64,000 nucleotides of DNA from Frigidibacter albus (lineage in GTDB: Bacteria > Pseudomonadota > Alphaproteobacteria > Rhodobacterales > Rhodobacteraceae). Below the pieces are notes generated by a model. The model was not told the origin of the DNA, did no database searches, and was given only the letters and a program-made list of their open reading frames with translations. Where the stretch lies: the NCBI RefSeq assembly GCF_009908165.1, contig NZ_JAAAUC010000005.1, positions 62,001 to 126,000 on the forward strand, written 5' to 3'. Positions 1-8,887 of the stretch are shown here, one piece after another. A program made the position numbers and the translations under genes. Numbering within the stretch: the stretch's first letter is position 1; each line of letters opens with the position of its first letter.

Positions 1-543
1 CAGGTGCCGCCCGTTCTGGTCCTCATACTCGATTTCCAGCCGGGGCGCGCGGCGGTAGATCAGCCGGCGCTTGATCTCAAGGGGCAGGCTCTCGGCAAAC
101 CCGGCGCAGAAATTCCACGCCGTCTGGCCCTGTTCACGCGTTCTGGCTGCGATGAGGATCTCGCGTTGCCGCTGGTCATCCCAGACACCCAGCAGCGCGC
201 CCAGGGCGATGCCCGCGGACAGCGCGGTCTTGGCATTGCCACGGCCGATGCTGAGAACCGCCGCAGCGATGCCATCAGCCATAGCGCCGGCCACGAATTG
301 CTTCTGAAACGGCGCGAGAAAAACGGGATTCCCGGCGCTTGGCCCCTGCGGAATTTTCAGGGATTGGAGAAAATTGACGGCGATTTCTGCCGGATTTTCG
401 GCCCCGTCGCGCGCGAAAATGCAAAAGTCAGAGCGTCGGTGTCCTGTCCCGCCAGAGGTCGCGGCATTGGGACCATCCCCGAACAGGTCGGCAACGGCTG
501 CGTGGCTCTTCCCGAAGCTCGAAGCACTCGCATCGTGTTTCAT
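1..543 (-). CDS. Phage terminase large subunit, N-terminal part (cut by window edge)
   Basis: Translated from ATG at 543 leftward, the frame stays open to base 1 (181 residues). It contains GRGNAKT near residue 102, the Walker A-like motif of terminase large subunits, followed by the alternating hydrophobic/charged pattern of the packaging ATPase. The family cuts concatemeric phage DNA and pumps it into proheads; the nuclease domain would lie beyond the window. The start overlaps the stop of the HTH gene as ATGA, so the two are translationally coupled. It belongs to a leftward prophage gene row. The family call is firm; the phage type is not known. Confidence 0.85.
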   Translation of the reverse strand, partial: MKHDASASSFGKSHAAVADLFGDGPNAATSGGTGHRRSDFCIFARDGAENPAEIAVNFLQSLKIPQGPSAGNPVFLAPFQKQFVAGAMADGIAAAVLSIGRGNAKTALSAGIALGALLGVWDDQRQREILIAARTREQGQTAWNFCAGFAESLPLEIKRRLIYRRAPRLEIEYEDQNGRHL

Positions 544-983
544 AGCATTCGCTCGCGCTGAACAGGGAACGCCGTCACGTTGGATGTGCTGCCCTCTGGG
601 TAAGAAGAGTTCGGGTGCACGTGGTGCGCCCCTGCTGTTCCGTTTCGTGCGCCCCCCCGGGGTGCATCTGATGCGCCCCCACGGGTGCACGTGGTGCGCC
701 CCTTCGGCTTGCCGAACAGGTCATACTGATTGCTGGTCTGGATGCCGTGAACAGCGCGCGGGGAGACGGTTACAAGGCCGCTTGCCTCAAGGGCTTGGAC
801 CGCCAGCTGCACCGCGCGCCGGGACAAGCCAGTCTCTGCCCGCAGCGTCTCATTCGACGGGATGCAGCAGCTGGTCTTGTCGTTATGATGATAGGCCAGC
901 GTCAGCAGCACGAGACGCTGCACAGACGACAGGCGCACCTGTTGCGCCGCCTCCATCGCCCACCTGACCGCGCGCCAGCTCAT
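540..983 (-). CDS. Phage helix-turn-helix protein
   Basis: A 147-residue protein starting at ATG 983, whose start overlaps the upstream stop (ATGA). Residues about 15-70 form a winged-helix pattern: a helix with LSSVQRLVLLTLAYH, then ETGLSRRAVQLAVQALEASG as the recognition helix and wing. This resembles the MarR-like DNA-binding domain of phage replication or regulatory proteins that begin with 'all host conditions' helices. The C-terminal half is low-complexity (Gly/Thr/His-rich) and probably disordered. Placed directly before the terminase, it might act as a packaging-start recogniser (small terminase role) or as a regulator. The sequence supports DNA binding only. Confidence 0.7.
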   Translation of the reverse strand: MSWRAVRWAMEAAQQVRLSSVQRLVLLTLAYHHNDKTSCCIPSNETLRAETGLSRRAVQLAVQALEASGLVTVSPRAVHGIQTSNQYDLFGKPKGRTTCTRGGASDAPRGGARNGTAGAHHVHPNSSYPEGSTSNVTAFPVQRERML

Positions 984-1225
984 GCCACGTCCTCGATCAG
1001 ATCGGGGCCGGGATCGTCGCCTTCGGTCTGGGGCAGCTCGGCCACCATCCGCTGCATCACTGCGAGCTGCTTGGGCGTGGGCGTCCAGCCGGGCTTCTTG
1101 CGCGCGCGCTGGATGGACAGGGCAAAGCCCCTCGCCCATCCCTCGGCATCGCGCACCACGCGCCCCCAGCGGAACAGCAGGCGGTCAACCTCGGCATCGC
1201 CGGTATAGGAACGCTCGGCCGTCAT
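980..1225 (-). CDS. Small hypothetical phage protein
   Basis: An 81-residue protein coupled on both sides by ATGA overlaps (start 1225 with the connector gene, stop 980 with the HTH gene). That coupling is the main reason to call it real. It is rich in Arg/Trp and has an acidic C-terminus (EGDDPGPDLIEDVA). No domain is recognised. Its place between the connector and the HTH/terminase pair suggests a head or packaging accessory role, which is inference only. Confidence 0.65.
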   Translation of the reverse strand: MTAERSYTGDAEVDRLLFRWGRVVRDAEGWARGFALSIQRARKKPGWTPTPKQLAVMQRMVAELPQTEGDDPGPDLIEDVA

Positions 1226-1758
1226 GCGAGGGTCACCCGGCGATACCTGGCTGCCACCCGCGCCATATGGGGCGACATGCCATTGCTCTTGCCGTCGCCC
1301 GCGCCGCGCAGGTCGAAGAGGGCCGATGCCTGGTCACAGATCGCGTTGGCGATGTCTTGTGGCAGATCCGCAGCCGTCTCGCCGAACCCGGCCTGATACT
1401 CGATCACGACCAGCCCGCACGGCCGGCCATTGGTGAAGCGGATCGCGGGGCGCTGGCCGGTGATCACTGCGAAGGTATCGACGGCAACCCCGTCAACCTT
1501 GACGGCCACCGACATTGCGTCGATCAGCGGGGCAACGGGCAGATCGAAGACCGAACGGGCCGGGCCACGTTCCAGCGTGACGGTGATTGCCGTTTCCAGC
1601 AATGCGAGCTGTGCATAGACCTCAAGTTCGGAAGCCGCAGCCGACGCCATGCGGGTCAGATCATTCTCATACTCTGAAGCCTCGGCCCGGCAGTGTTCGG
1701 CCACAGTGGCCAGATCGAACGGCAGGGCATCGGTCAGGGGGGCGCGCTGAATGATCAT
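1222..1758 (-). CDS. Phage head-tail connector protein, phiE125 gp8 family
   Basis: A 178-residue protein. The C-terminal half carries the hallmarks of the gp6/gp8-like connector family: a beta-rich part with GLVVIEYQAGFG, then the helix LPQDIANAICDQASALFD followed by RG. The N-terminal part is the helical bundle that in the family forms a ring under the portal. It starts at ATG 1758 inside the stop of the preceding gene and ends overlapping the 81-residue gene. Connectors usually lie downstream of capsid genes; here the gene precedes the terminase in transcription order, which is unusual. Confidence 0.75.
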   Translation of the reverse strand: MIIQRAPLTDALPFDLATVAEHCRAEASEYENDLTRMASAAASELEVYAQLALLETAITVTLERGPARSVFDLPVAPLIDAMSVAVKVDGVAVDTFAVITGQRPAIRFTNGRPCGLVVIEYQAGFGETAADLPQDIANAICDQASALFDLRGAGDGKSNGMSPHMARVAARYRRVTLA

Positions 1759-2123
1759 GCCGACTGCCCCCCTTGCGCATAGGCGAGGAAGGCGGCCTTA
1801 TCCGTGTCCCGCAGCGCCTCGAATGCCGCCAGCACATATGCCTTGAGTTCGGAACGCCGGGCACAGGCGGCCCAGTCCCGCGCTTCCTCCATCCCGCCGA
1901 GGAACGGCGGCAACGGTGCCCCCGCCGCCTGGACGGCTGCAGCGGCGGTCATCTCGGCTTCGTCAGGCTCAAGGGTGTTCAGCACCGTGAAGGCCAGCGC
2001 CGCGCGTTCATTTCGGGTCAGCCGGGCCTCCGCCACGAACCCGAATGCGCGCCAGCCATCGGGATTGCCGAGGGTCAGGCAGTAGCCCAGCATCCGCGAC
2101 ATGCGCTTGTGCTCGGCCTTCAT
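1755..2123 (-). CDS. Hypothetical phage protein at the prophage border
   Basis: The open frame extends to 2363, but its upstream part is antisense to the tRNA-Cys fragment and is not protein-like. The best start is ATG 2123, giving 122 residues; ATG 2102 is possible. The protein is mostly helical, with a Leu/Ala/Glu-rich centre and no recognised family. Its stop overlaps the connector start. It is the first gene of the visible prophage row and lies only about 115 bases from the attachment site, so no integrase gene fits on this side. Confidence 0.6.
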   Translation of the reverse strand: MKAEHKRMSRMLGYCLTLGNPDGWRAFGFVAEARLTRNERAALAFTVLNTLEPDEAEMTAAAAVQAAGAPLPPFLGGMEEARDWAACARRSELKAYVLAAFEALRDTDKAAFLAYAQGGQSA

Positions 2124-2238
2124 GCACTTCGAGAGGATGGATTTCGAGGCGCGGGGGCCGGTATCACGTTCGCCAGTCGTTCCCGGTTTGTCGTGATACT
2201 TTTCCGGGGCTACAGGCTTGATTTCATCGGAAAATCGA

Positions 2239-2287
2239 CTGGATTGCAAATCCGTGAAGACCGGTTCGATTCCGGTACCCGCCTCCA
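2239..2287 (+). other. 3' half of tRNA-Cys, putative phage attachment site
   Basis: Bases 2239-2287 read as the 3' part of tRNA-Cys: anticodon loop TTGCAAA (anticodon GCA), a T arm with ACCGG and CCGGT stems around TTCGATT, acceptor strand ACCCGCC, discriminator T, then CCA. U73 is the known identity base for tRNA-Cys. The matching acceptor strand GGCGGGT is absent upstream and the anticodon stem is imperfect, so this is not a working tRNA. Phages often integrate into tRNA 3' ends, leaving an intact gene on one side and a 3' copy on the other. The intact copy should lie left of the window. Confidence 0.75.
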
Positions 2288-2421
2288 AGGCTTTCAAGGG
2301 GTTATGCAGTTTCCGTCTTGAACAGCCTCTCCGGTTTACAAATCGGTTTACACGGTCGGGCATTATGGCGTGTCAGATACACACCGAGAGTCGGTGCATT
2401 CCACCTGCCTTTTTCCTGCGT

Positions 2422-2462
2422 AGAAGCAGTCACGGTTCCCCTCATTAGGGGAAGTCGCTTCT
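2422..2462. repeat. Nested inverted repeat, hairpin of unknown role
   Basis: TTCCCCT (2436-2442) and AGGGGAA (2447-2453) form a perfect 7-bp stem with a CATT loop. An outer pair, AGAAGC (2422-2427) and GCTTCT (2457-2462), extends it. It lies in the 288-base stretch between the attachment site and the next fragment. No gene is seen in that stretch. It could be a terminator relic, but there is no clear T-run. Confidence 0.35.
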
Positions 2463-2575
2463 TCACATGCACTGGCACCTCGGCATGGATCGGGATGAGG
2501 TGATGACGGTAGCGACAGGCATCCGCCGCCGCTGACGCGGCGGATCGACTGCGCGTCACTGCTCCCGCCGTTCGC

Positions 2576-2737
2576 CTATTCTGCCGCTTTCTTTGCGGCC
2601 CGCGCGGCGGCCCGCGCACTACGCGCCTCGAGCTTGTCGCGGATATCGTCGGCGACTTCGGGAATGGGTTTCGAGTAGATGCCGACAATGGCCGCGGCAT
2701 GGCGCATGTCCCAACCCATGTACACCGCGATCGGGCC
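2576..2737 (-). pseudogene. Unidentified C-terminal gene fragment
   Basis: Leftward from about 2737 to a TAG at 2578-2576, roughly 50 residues look like real protein: YMGWDMRHAAAIVGIYSK, then an Ala/Arg/Lys-rich helical tail ending KKAAE. Upstream, the frame becomes Arg/Pro-rich nonsense antisense to the fusion-protein scrap. So this is the 3' end of a gene whose 5' part is lost. I cannot name the family. A recombinase tail would fit the neighbouring attachment site, but that is a guess. Confidence 0.4.
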
Positions 2738-2883
2738 ATGTCGACAGCATCGGGGGAAGCGTCGACCCTGACACCCGGCTCGGCCATGTTCGCATCTCGC
2801 TTGACGGCGAGGCCGTCGCGGGGGCCTTCGCCAGCGGCGAGATCCTGATACCGCAGTCGCAGTCGCAGGCGTCGCTGCCATGA
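2738..2883 (+). pseudogene. Remnant of RND membrane fusion protein (HlyD-like)
   Basis: The rightward frame from about 2738 gives VDSIGGSVDPDTRLGHVRIS followed by AGAFASGEI. This matches the beta-barrel region of periplasmic adaptor proteins, which usually reads VDP.TR.G.VRI...L..GAFA..EI. Only about 48 residues remain of a usual 350-400. The N-terminal hairpin and lipoyl parts are missing, and the C-terminus is replaced by a short QSQSQ tail. The stop overlaps the RND start as ATGA, the normal spacing for adaptor-pump operons, so the fragment marks the former first gene of an efflux operon. Confidence 0.7.
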
Positions 2884-5553
2884 AGATCTCAGCATGGGCA
2901 ATCCGCAAGCCGCTGGCACCGATCTTGCTGTTCGCGATCCTCATGGGCGTCGGCCTCTGGGGGTTCCAGCGGCTGCCGGTCACGACCTATCCGCGGATGG
3001 ACGTGCCGAAGGTCAGCGTCACGTTGACGCTGGACGATGCCGCTCCCGACCAGATCGAGACCGAGATCGCGATGCCGATCGAGGATGGCCTGTCCTCGCT
3101 GGCAGGTCTCGACGGGATGGAGACGGCGATCGAGGAGGGTCGCGCCGTCATCGAGGTGGAATTTGCCACCTCGGTCCCGGTGGACCGCGCAGTGGCCGAA
3201 GTGCGCGACGCCGTCTCGGCGGTCGACCTCCCGCCCGAGGCGGAGACGCCCGTCATCCAGCGGGTGGAGCAGGAGGATGCCCCGATCCTGACCTATGCGG
3301 TCGAGGTTCCCGGCATGAGCACGGTAGAGCTGACCTGGCATGTCGATGACACCGTGATCCGCCGCCCGCAGGAATTGCCGCAGGTTCGCCGGGTCGACCG
3401 CATGGGCGGGGCCGAGCGCGAGATCGAGATCCTGCTGGACCCCGCGCGGTTGGAGTCCTTCGGCCTGACCGCTGCCGGAGTCGCGGCCGCGCTGGCCAGC
3501 CAGCACATCGACAGCGCCGTCGGCACGTCGCAGGCCGGGGGCCGCGACAGCGCCTTGCGGATCGACACCGCCGCAAGTTTTGCGGACCTCGGCGACATCG
3601 CGGTGACCCCGCATATCCGGCTGCGCGACGTTGCGCGCATCGAGGACGGCACCGGGGACCGGCGCAGCTCTGCGCTGCTCGACGGGCGCGAGGCAGTGGG
3701 GATTGCGGTCTACCCCGCGCGGACCGCCTCGGACCTCGAGGCCGGGCGCGCGGTGGAGCGCGTGCTGGCGGGGCTCGACGGCGATTTCACTCTGGTTGCC
3801 GAGACCGTCGCTCTCACCACCGGCAATTGCACCGCCGCGATGTATACCCTGGCCGAAGGCGCGGCCCTGGCGATCATCGTGGTCTGCCTGTTCCTGCGTG
3901 ACTGGCGGGCGACGCTGATCGTCGCGCTCGCGCTTCCCTTGTCGGTGATCCCGACCTTTTTCGTCATCCAGCAACTCGGCTTCTCGCTCAACATCGTGTC
4001 GACGCTGGCGATCACGCTGGTGACCGGCATCCTCGTGGACGATGCGATTGTCGAGATCGAGAATATCGCCCGCCACCGCCACATGGGCAAAAGCGCCTGG
4101 CGGGCCGCCATCGACGCCTCCGACGAGATCGGGCTCGCCGTGGTTGCTATCTCGGCGACGATCATCGCGGTGTTCCTGCCGGTGGGGCTAATGGAGGGCA
4201 CCATCGGCCAGTATTTCCGCCAGTTCGGCCTGACCGTCGCCATCGCGGTGTTCTTCTCGCTGCTGGTGGCGCGGCTGTTTACGCCGATTCTCGCCGCGCG
4301 CTTCCTCAAGGACAGCCCGGCAGAGGAGCATGACCTGCCCGCCTTCCGGCGCATCGTGGCCCTTGGCCGTCCGCTGGCGGTGGACAACGATGGGGCTGGC
4401 AGCGGCAAGTTTTGTGGCGGGGCTCGTGTTGCTCGCCTCTGCCCCGGCGATCTTCCTGCCGGAGATGGACGCCGGTAGCACGACCGTCGCCATGGAGCTG
4501 CCGCCGGGCGCGACATTGGCCGAGACAGAGCAGGTCGCGCTGGCGGCGACCGCGGCGCTGAAGGCCGTGCCGGAGGTGCGCGCGGTGCTGGTCCATGCAG
4601 GGCAAAGCCCGACCGGGCTGGCCGATCCTCGCTATGCGACGCTGACCGTGGGCTTCACCGACCGCCACCATCGCGCCCCGGTCTCCGAGTTGCGCGCCAG
4701 TCTGGCCACGGCGCTGACGATCCCCGGCGCCCGGTTCGACCTGTTGCGCGACGGCGGCGGGCGCGAGGTGTCCGCGGGCATCCGCGGCCGCGATGGCGAG
4801 GCAACCTCGACCGCGGCGCTGCGCCTGATCGAGGCGATGCAGGCCGAACCGATGTTCCTGTCGCCCGGCTCGGACATGCCGGGCCCGAAGCCGGTGCTGC
4901 GGATCGTGCCGGACCGCGACCGCGATGCGGATCTGGGGATCTCGGCCGACACCGTGGCCGAGACGATCCGCCTGTCTGCCACCGGCATGCCCTCCGCCGA
5001 TCTGCCGGTCTTTCTTGACGGACCGCGCCGCATCCCAATCCGCGCCCGCCTCGCCCCCGAGGCCCGCGGCGAGATGGCCGTCATCGAGCGTCTGGCCGTG
5101 CCCCTGCCGGAGGGCGGGACGATCCCGCTGGCGGCGGTGGCGTCCGTGGAAACCGGGGAACAGACGGCCAGCATCCGGCGCGTCCAGCAGATGCGCCAGA
5201 TCGAGGTCGGGACCGACATGGCCCCCGGCTTCGCCCCCAGCGACGGGATGGCCTGGCTTGGAGCCTATGACGGCTTCCCCTCCGGTATCGGGCTGGCGAA
5301 TACCGGTGATTCCGAGAACCAGTCCGACACCTTCACTGCCTTCGCCGTCGCAATGGGCGCGGGTATCACGGCGGTCGCCGTCGTGTTGATCTTGCTGTTC
5401 GGCAGCGTCCTCGCCCCCCTGACCGTGCTTGCCGCGCTGCCGCTGTCGCTCTGCGGTGTCGGGCTGGTGCTGTGGGTCGCGGCAGTGCCAGTCTCGCTTC
5501 CGGTGGTCATCGGCATCCTGATGCTGATGGGGATCACGACCAAGAACTCGATC
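2880..5553 (+). pseudogene. RND multidrug efflux pump, frameshifted and 3'-truncated
   Basis: From ATG 2880, about 500 residues are typical of an AcrB-like inner-membrane pump: first membrane helix, porter domain, then membrane helices with GILVDDAIVEIENI. Near 4365-4385 the match jumps to the next frame (WTTMGLAAASFVAGLVLL, then a second porter domain) and continues to MLMGITTKNSI at 5553. There it stops abruptly, short of the last membrane helices; intact pumps are about 1,030 residues. After 5553 the sequence is the antisense of a sensor kinase. One frameshift plus one deletion make the product non-functional. With the adaptor scrap upstream it was a tripartite efflux operon. Confidence 0.88.
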
Positions 5554-6454
5554 AGTCGTCGCAGATCGTGGTCAGGATGCTTCCCAGATCGCAACGCTCG
5601 AATGTCAGGGGCGCGTTGCCGTCCCGCAGGTAGTCGAGTGTGGTCTCGATCATCGCATCCATCTGGGCGATGTCATTTTGCACCGAAGCACGCAGGGCCA
5701 CATCCTCGATCCGCTCGGTCCGGAGCTGCAGCCGGGTCAACGGGGTGCGCAGATCATGGCTGACGCTGCGCAGCATGGAGTTCCGGGATTCCAGCAGCCG
5801 CCGGATCAGGTCGCGCAAGTCGTTCAGCACATGGGCGAGGGCGCGCAACTCGCGCGGCCCCTCGACCCGGAAGGGCCGGCCGCTGGCGAGGAACCTGTCG
5901 GTCCCGCTGAGCGCGTCAGCCATGCGCCGCGCCGGACCTGCGATCCCGCGCACGGCAAGCGCCGAAAAGGCCGCGAACAGCACGACGAGCGCGAGGATGT
6001 AGGAGATGACCTCAATGCCCAGCAGGTATTGCGGGATGTCAGGGAAAAGCAGCACCTGATCCTCGTCCAGCCTGAAGATCAGGACCGGATCGTCCTTGAT
6101 CCGGGCCGACGCGAAGCCCTCCGGCAAGAACTCCATACCCGGGGTCAGAACCCACGCCGTTTCCCAGGAGGGGGAGTCAAGCTGCAGCGTCCGGCTTTCG
6201 ATCAGCGCGACATCGACTCCCGCCGCATGCCAGGCCGCGAGTTCGCCCGCGCGCAGCTCCGGCGATTTCGCGGCCAGCAGACGCGCAGCGGTCGAGACGG
6301 ACAAACTGAACTCCTCGATCCCCATGATCCCGCCACGCTGGCGCTTCAGCATCTCCTCGCTGAACTTGCCGATGACCGCTACCAGAACAATGCCGCCAAG
6401 GACGATGGCCATCATCTGGCCGCGGATCGTTTCCGGCCAAAGCCTGCGGATCAT
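5552..6454 (-). pseudogene. Sensor histidine kinase lacking its ATPase domain
   Basis: From ATG 6454, 300 residues remain: a membrane helix near residues 10-28, a periplasmic domain to about 155, a second helix (LALVVLFAAFSALAVRG), a HAMP region, then the HisKA box SVSHDLRTPLTRLQLRTER with its phospho-acceptor His. The protein ends after LTTICDD, where the N, G1 and G2 boxes of the HATPase domain should begin. The stop codon is made by the junction with the truncated RND pump. It overlaps the regulator gene (6451-6454), as in EnvZ/OmpR-like operons. Without the ATP-binding domain it cannot autophosphorylate. Confidence 0.87.
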
Positions 6455-7161
6455 GCCTCCGTCACCTCCGGTGTGAAGACATAGCCGCCAAGGCGAACCG
6501 TCATCACAAGGCGAGGCTCCTTCGGATCTGCCTCGACTTTCTGGCGAAGGCGGCTGACATGGACATCGACCGTCCGCTCCACCGGCCCCGCCAGCCCGGT
6601 ATGGCTGAGCGACAGCAGCTCCTCGCGCGTCAGGATGCGGCCCGGGTTGTGGCAGAAGGCCAGCAGCAGGTCGAACTCTGGCGTCGTCATCGTCACGCGG
6701 GCATTGTCGGGACTGAGGACCTGCCGCCGGATCGGGTCGATCTTCCATCCTTCGAAGAACAGGGGGCGGGGTGCATGGGTGCCCGGGGCGTAGGTGGCGC
6801 GGCGCAGCAGGCCGCGCACCCGCGCCAGCACCTCGCGGGCGCTGAACGGCTTGGTGATGTAGTCGTCTGCACCGATTTCCAGCCCGACGATCCGGTCGGT
6901 TTCGTCGCCCATAGCGGTCAGCATGATGATGGGCATGGTGGTCTCGGCCCGCAGGCGGCGGCACAGGGTCAGCCCGTCCTCCCCCGGCAGCATGATGTCG
7001 AGGATGACCAAATCGGCAGGCTGACGCCGCAGTTCCGCCGCCATCGCCCACCCGTCGCCCGCGATCCGCACCTGCATCCCGGCGTCCCGCAACTATTGCG
7101 CGAGCAACGCTGCGATCTCCACGCCGTCCTCCACGATGAGTATTTCGCATATATCGCTCAT
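6451..7161 (-). pseudogene. OmpR-family response regulator with in-frame amber codon
   Basis: The frame starts at ATG 7161 with MSDICEILIVEDGVEIAALL and meets TAG at 7095-7093 (codon 23). It then continues in the same frame with the receiver domain (phospho-Asp in LVILDIMLPGEDG, conserved Lys in DYITKPFSAREV) and a winged-helix DNA-binding domain (ERTVDVHVSRLRQKVE). The amber sits where a Gln codon (CAG) would fit. A TTG at 7092 could restart translation but would omit the first strand and the acidic pocket residues. The gene pairs with the truncated kinase, so the signalling pair is very likely dead. A sequencing error at one base is the main alternative. Confidence 0.82.
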
Positions 7162-7439
7162 GACACCCCCGTTGATCGGAACGGCATAGGAGATACCGAG
7201 AAGAAAAGGCGCGGAGTTATGTTACTTGACGGCCCCATCCGCCAGACGCCGGCACACACCGTGCGTGGCGATCCGTGCGAAGGGCGTGCGATATGCGGGC
7301 GCTGGCGGCGGATAGACAGTCAGAGCCGCCGCTCGGCCCGCGCACCCAGAAAGAGCCGCAGCGGCAGATCACTCGCAGCGGCAATCGTCCTGACGGCGCG
7401 GCCAGCTGTCCCGGCCTGCTCCGGTCAGTCCCTGGCTTC

Positions 7440-8588
7440 TCAGTCCTTGGCTTCGGCGAGCAGCCCGGTGACCAGCTTGACCGTCGCTGCGGCGCGGGCG
7501 GCGTTGGGGTAGTTGCGGTTTGCGAGAACGACAACGCCGAGGTCTGCCTCCGGCAGCAGCGCCACGTAGCCGCCAAAGCCGTTCGTGGCTCCGGTCTTGT
7601 TGAAGTAGACCGGCCCTTCCGGTGGTGCCTCGCGGCGGGTCATCGGCTGCGGGCTCAGCGCCATGTCGCTGCTGTTCCCCGCCTCAAGCGCGGCAGCGTC
7701 CACCGGCCAGGAATACGCCTCCCAGATCATCGCCTGGGCGAAATGCGCGGTGTCATGCTGCGCCACCTGCGTGCGGGCCAGGGCACGCGACAGCGGCGCG
7801 TCGAGCGGGACATTCCCCAGATGCGCGTCCAGAAACCGCGTCATGTCGCTGACCGAGGACTTGATCCCATAGGCCTCGGCATCCAGCATCCCGGGGGTGA
7901 CGCGGACCGGGCTGTCGGTTTTGGAATAGCCGAAGGCATAGCGGTCCTCGGCCTCTTGCGGGACGGTGACAAAGGTGCTGCGCAGCCCGAGCCGGGGCAG
8001 AAGATGGTCCGTCATGGCAGTTTCATAGGAGCCGCGCGTGCGCTCGCCCACGATCTTGCCCAGAAGCCCGATGCCGACATTCGAGTAGGACCGCGTGGCT
8101 TGCGGATCACCGGCGGGGTTCCAGCCCGCAAGATAGTCCATCAGCTCGGCATCGCTGCCGATCTCCTCGGGCACCTGAAGCGGCAGGCCGCCCGTCGCAT
8201 TCGCGGCAAGGTCAGCCAGCGTGATGCGGTCGAAGGCGCTGCCCGCCGTTTGCGGCACATGGGCCGAGACGGGATCTTCCAGCGACAGCGCCCCCTCCTG
8301 CTCGGCAAGCGCGGCCAGGGTGACGTTGAACAGCTTGCTGATAGAGCCGAGCTCGAACAGCGTGTCCCGGGTGACCGGAACCTCTCCTTCGCGCGACGCG
8401 AGGCCGTGGGTGTAGATGTACTGCCTCCCCTCCAGCGTCACGCCGATGGCAAGGCCGGGAATGTCATGCTCGGCAATGACACCGGCGAAGGCCTCTGCGG
8501 CAAGTCGCTGGAACGACGCATCGTCCAGGCCGTTGGAATGGGCCGCAGTGGCCATCAGGGTGACCACAAGGCCCGTCGCGATTTTCAT
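7440..8588 (-). CDS. ampC: Class C beta-lactamase (AmpC-like serine hydrolase)
   Basis: A 382-residue protein, the usual length for class C enzymes, with a signal peptide (MKIATGLVVTLMATAAHS) for periplasmic export. The catalytic motifs are all present: S-x-x-K as SISK near residue 84, Y-x-N as YSN near 169, and K-T-G as KTG near 335. These support acylation and hydrolysis of beta-lactams. A penicillin-binding esterase of the same fold is the main alternative. No AmpR-type regulator is adjacent; the upstream gap to 8887 holds an inverted repeat and a small lipoprotein gene reading away. The 278 bases below the stop (7162-7439) show no gene. Confidence 0.85.
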   Translation of the reverse strand: MKIATGLVVTLMATAAHSNGLDDASFQRLAAEAFAGVIAEHDIPGLAIGVTLEGRQYIYTHGLASREGEVPVTRDTLFELGSISKLFNVTLAALAEQEGALSLEDPVSAHVPQTAGSAFDRITLADLAANATGGLPLQVPEEIGSDAELMDYLAGWNPAGDPQATRSYSNVGIGLLGKIVGERTRGSYETAMTDHLLPRLGLRSTFVTVPQEAEDRYAFGYSKTDSPVRVTPGMLDAEAYGIKSSVSDMTRFLDAHLGNVPLDAPLSRALARTQVAQHDTAHFAQAMIWEAYSWPVDAAALEAGNSSDMALSPQPMTRREAPPEGPVYFNKTGATNGFGGYVALLPEADLGVVVLANRNYPNAARAAATVKLVTGLLAEAKD

Positions 8589-8784
8589 GGTTTCTCCGCC
8601 TCTTCACGTTTCGGATCAAGCATCCGTCCAAGTGTTGGGCTTTGGAGTAGTGGCGGGACCAGCGCTGCGCAAACCCCACGCCCCATTGCGACGCAGGCAT
8701 CGGCGGAGCATCGGCATTTCCGGGCAGGGTGAGCGGATATCCCCAAGCGCCGGCTCCGCGCCGGCTTTTGGGGCTTGAATTGAC

Positions 8785-8822
8785 TGTCACTAAGTGTCAC
8801 TTGGTAATGGCACTTAGTGACA
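8785..8822. promoter_or_regulatory. 12-bp perfect inverted repeat, likely operator
   Basis: TGTCACTAAGTG (8785-8796) and CACTTAGTGACA (8811-8822) are perfect inverted arms separated by 14 bases. A further TCACTT (8797-8802) repeats part of the arm. It lies in the 299-base gap between divergent ampC and the lipoprotein gene. The arm length and dyad suit a TetR- or MarR-type dimer site; the TetR gene at 9293 is a candidate binder. A cruciform or attenuator is possible. Confidence 0.5.
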
Positions 8823-8887
8823 TATCGGTCATGCGGCATCAATGCCGCTCGGCCGCACCCGGCCCCAACTGAACAGGACTTCTCCCG

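Noticed and set aside
4-561. Rightward open frame of 185 codons
   Set aside because: It is antisense to the terminase gene, whose minus-strand translation carries GRGNAKT and ATGA coupling to its neighbour.
2213-2287. Complete tRNA-Cys gene
   Set aside because: The T arm and 3' acceptor strand are good, but the matching GGCGGGT 5' strand and a D arm are absent, so only the 3' half is present.
2889-4082. Leftward open frame of 397 codons
   Set aside because: It is antisense to the RND pump, which shows real membrane and porter motifs.
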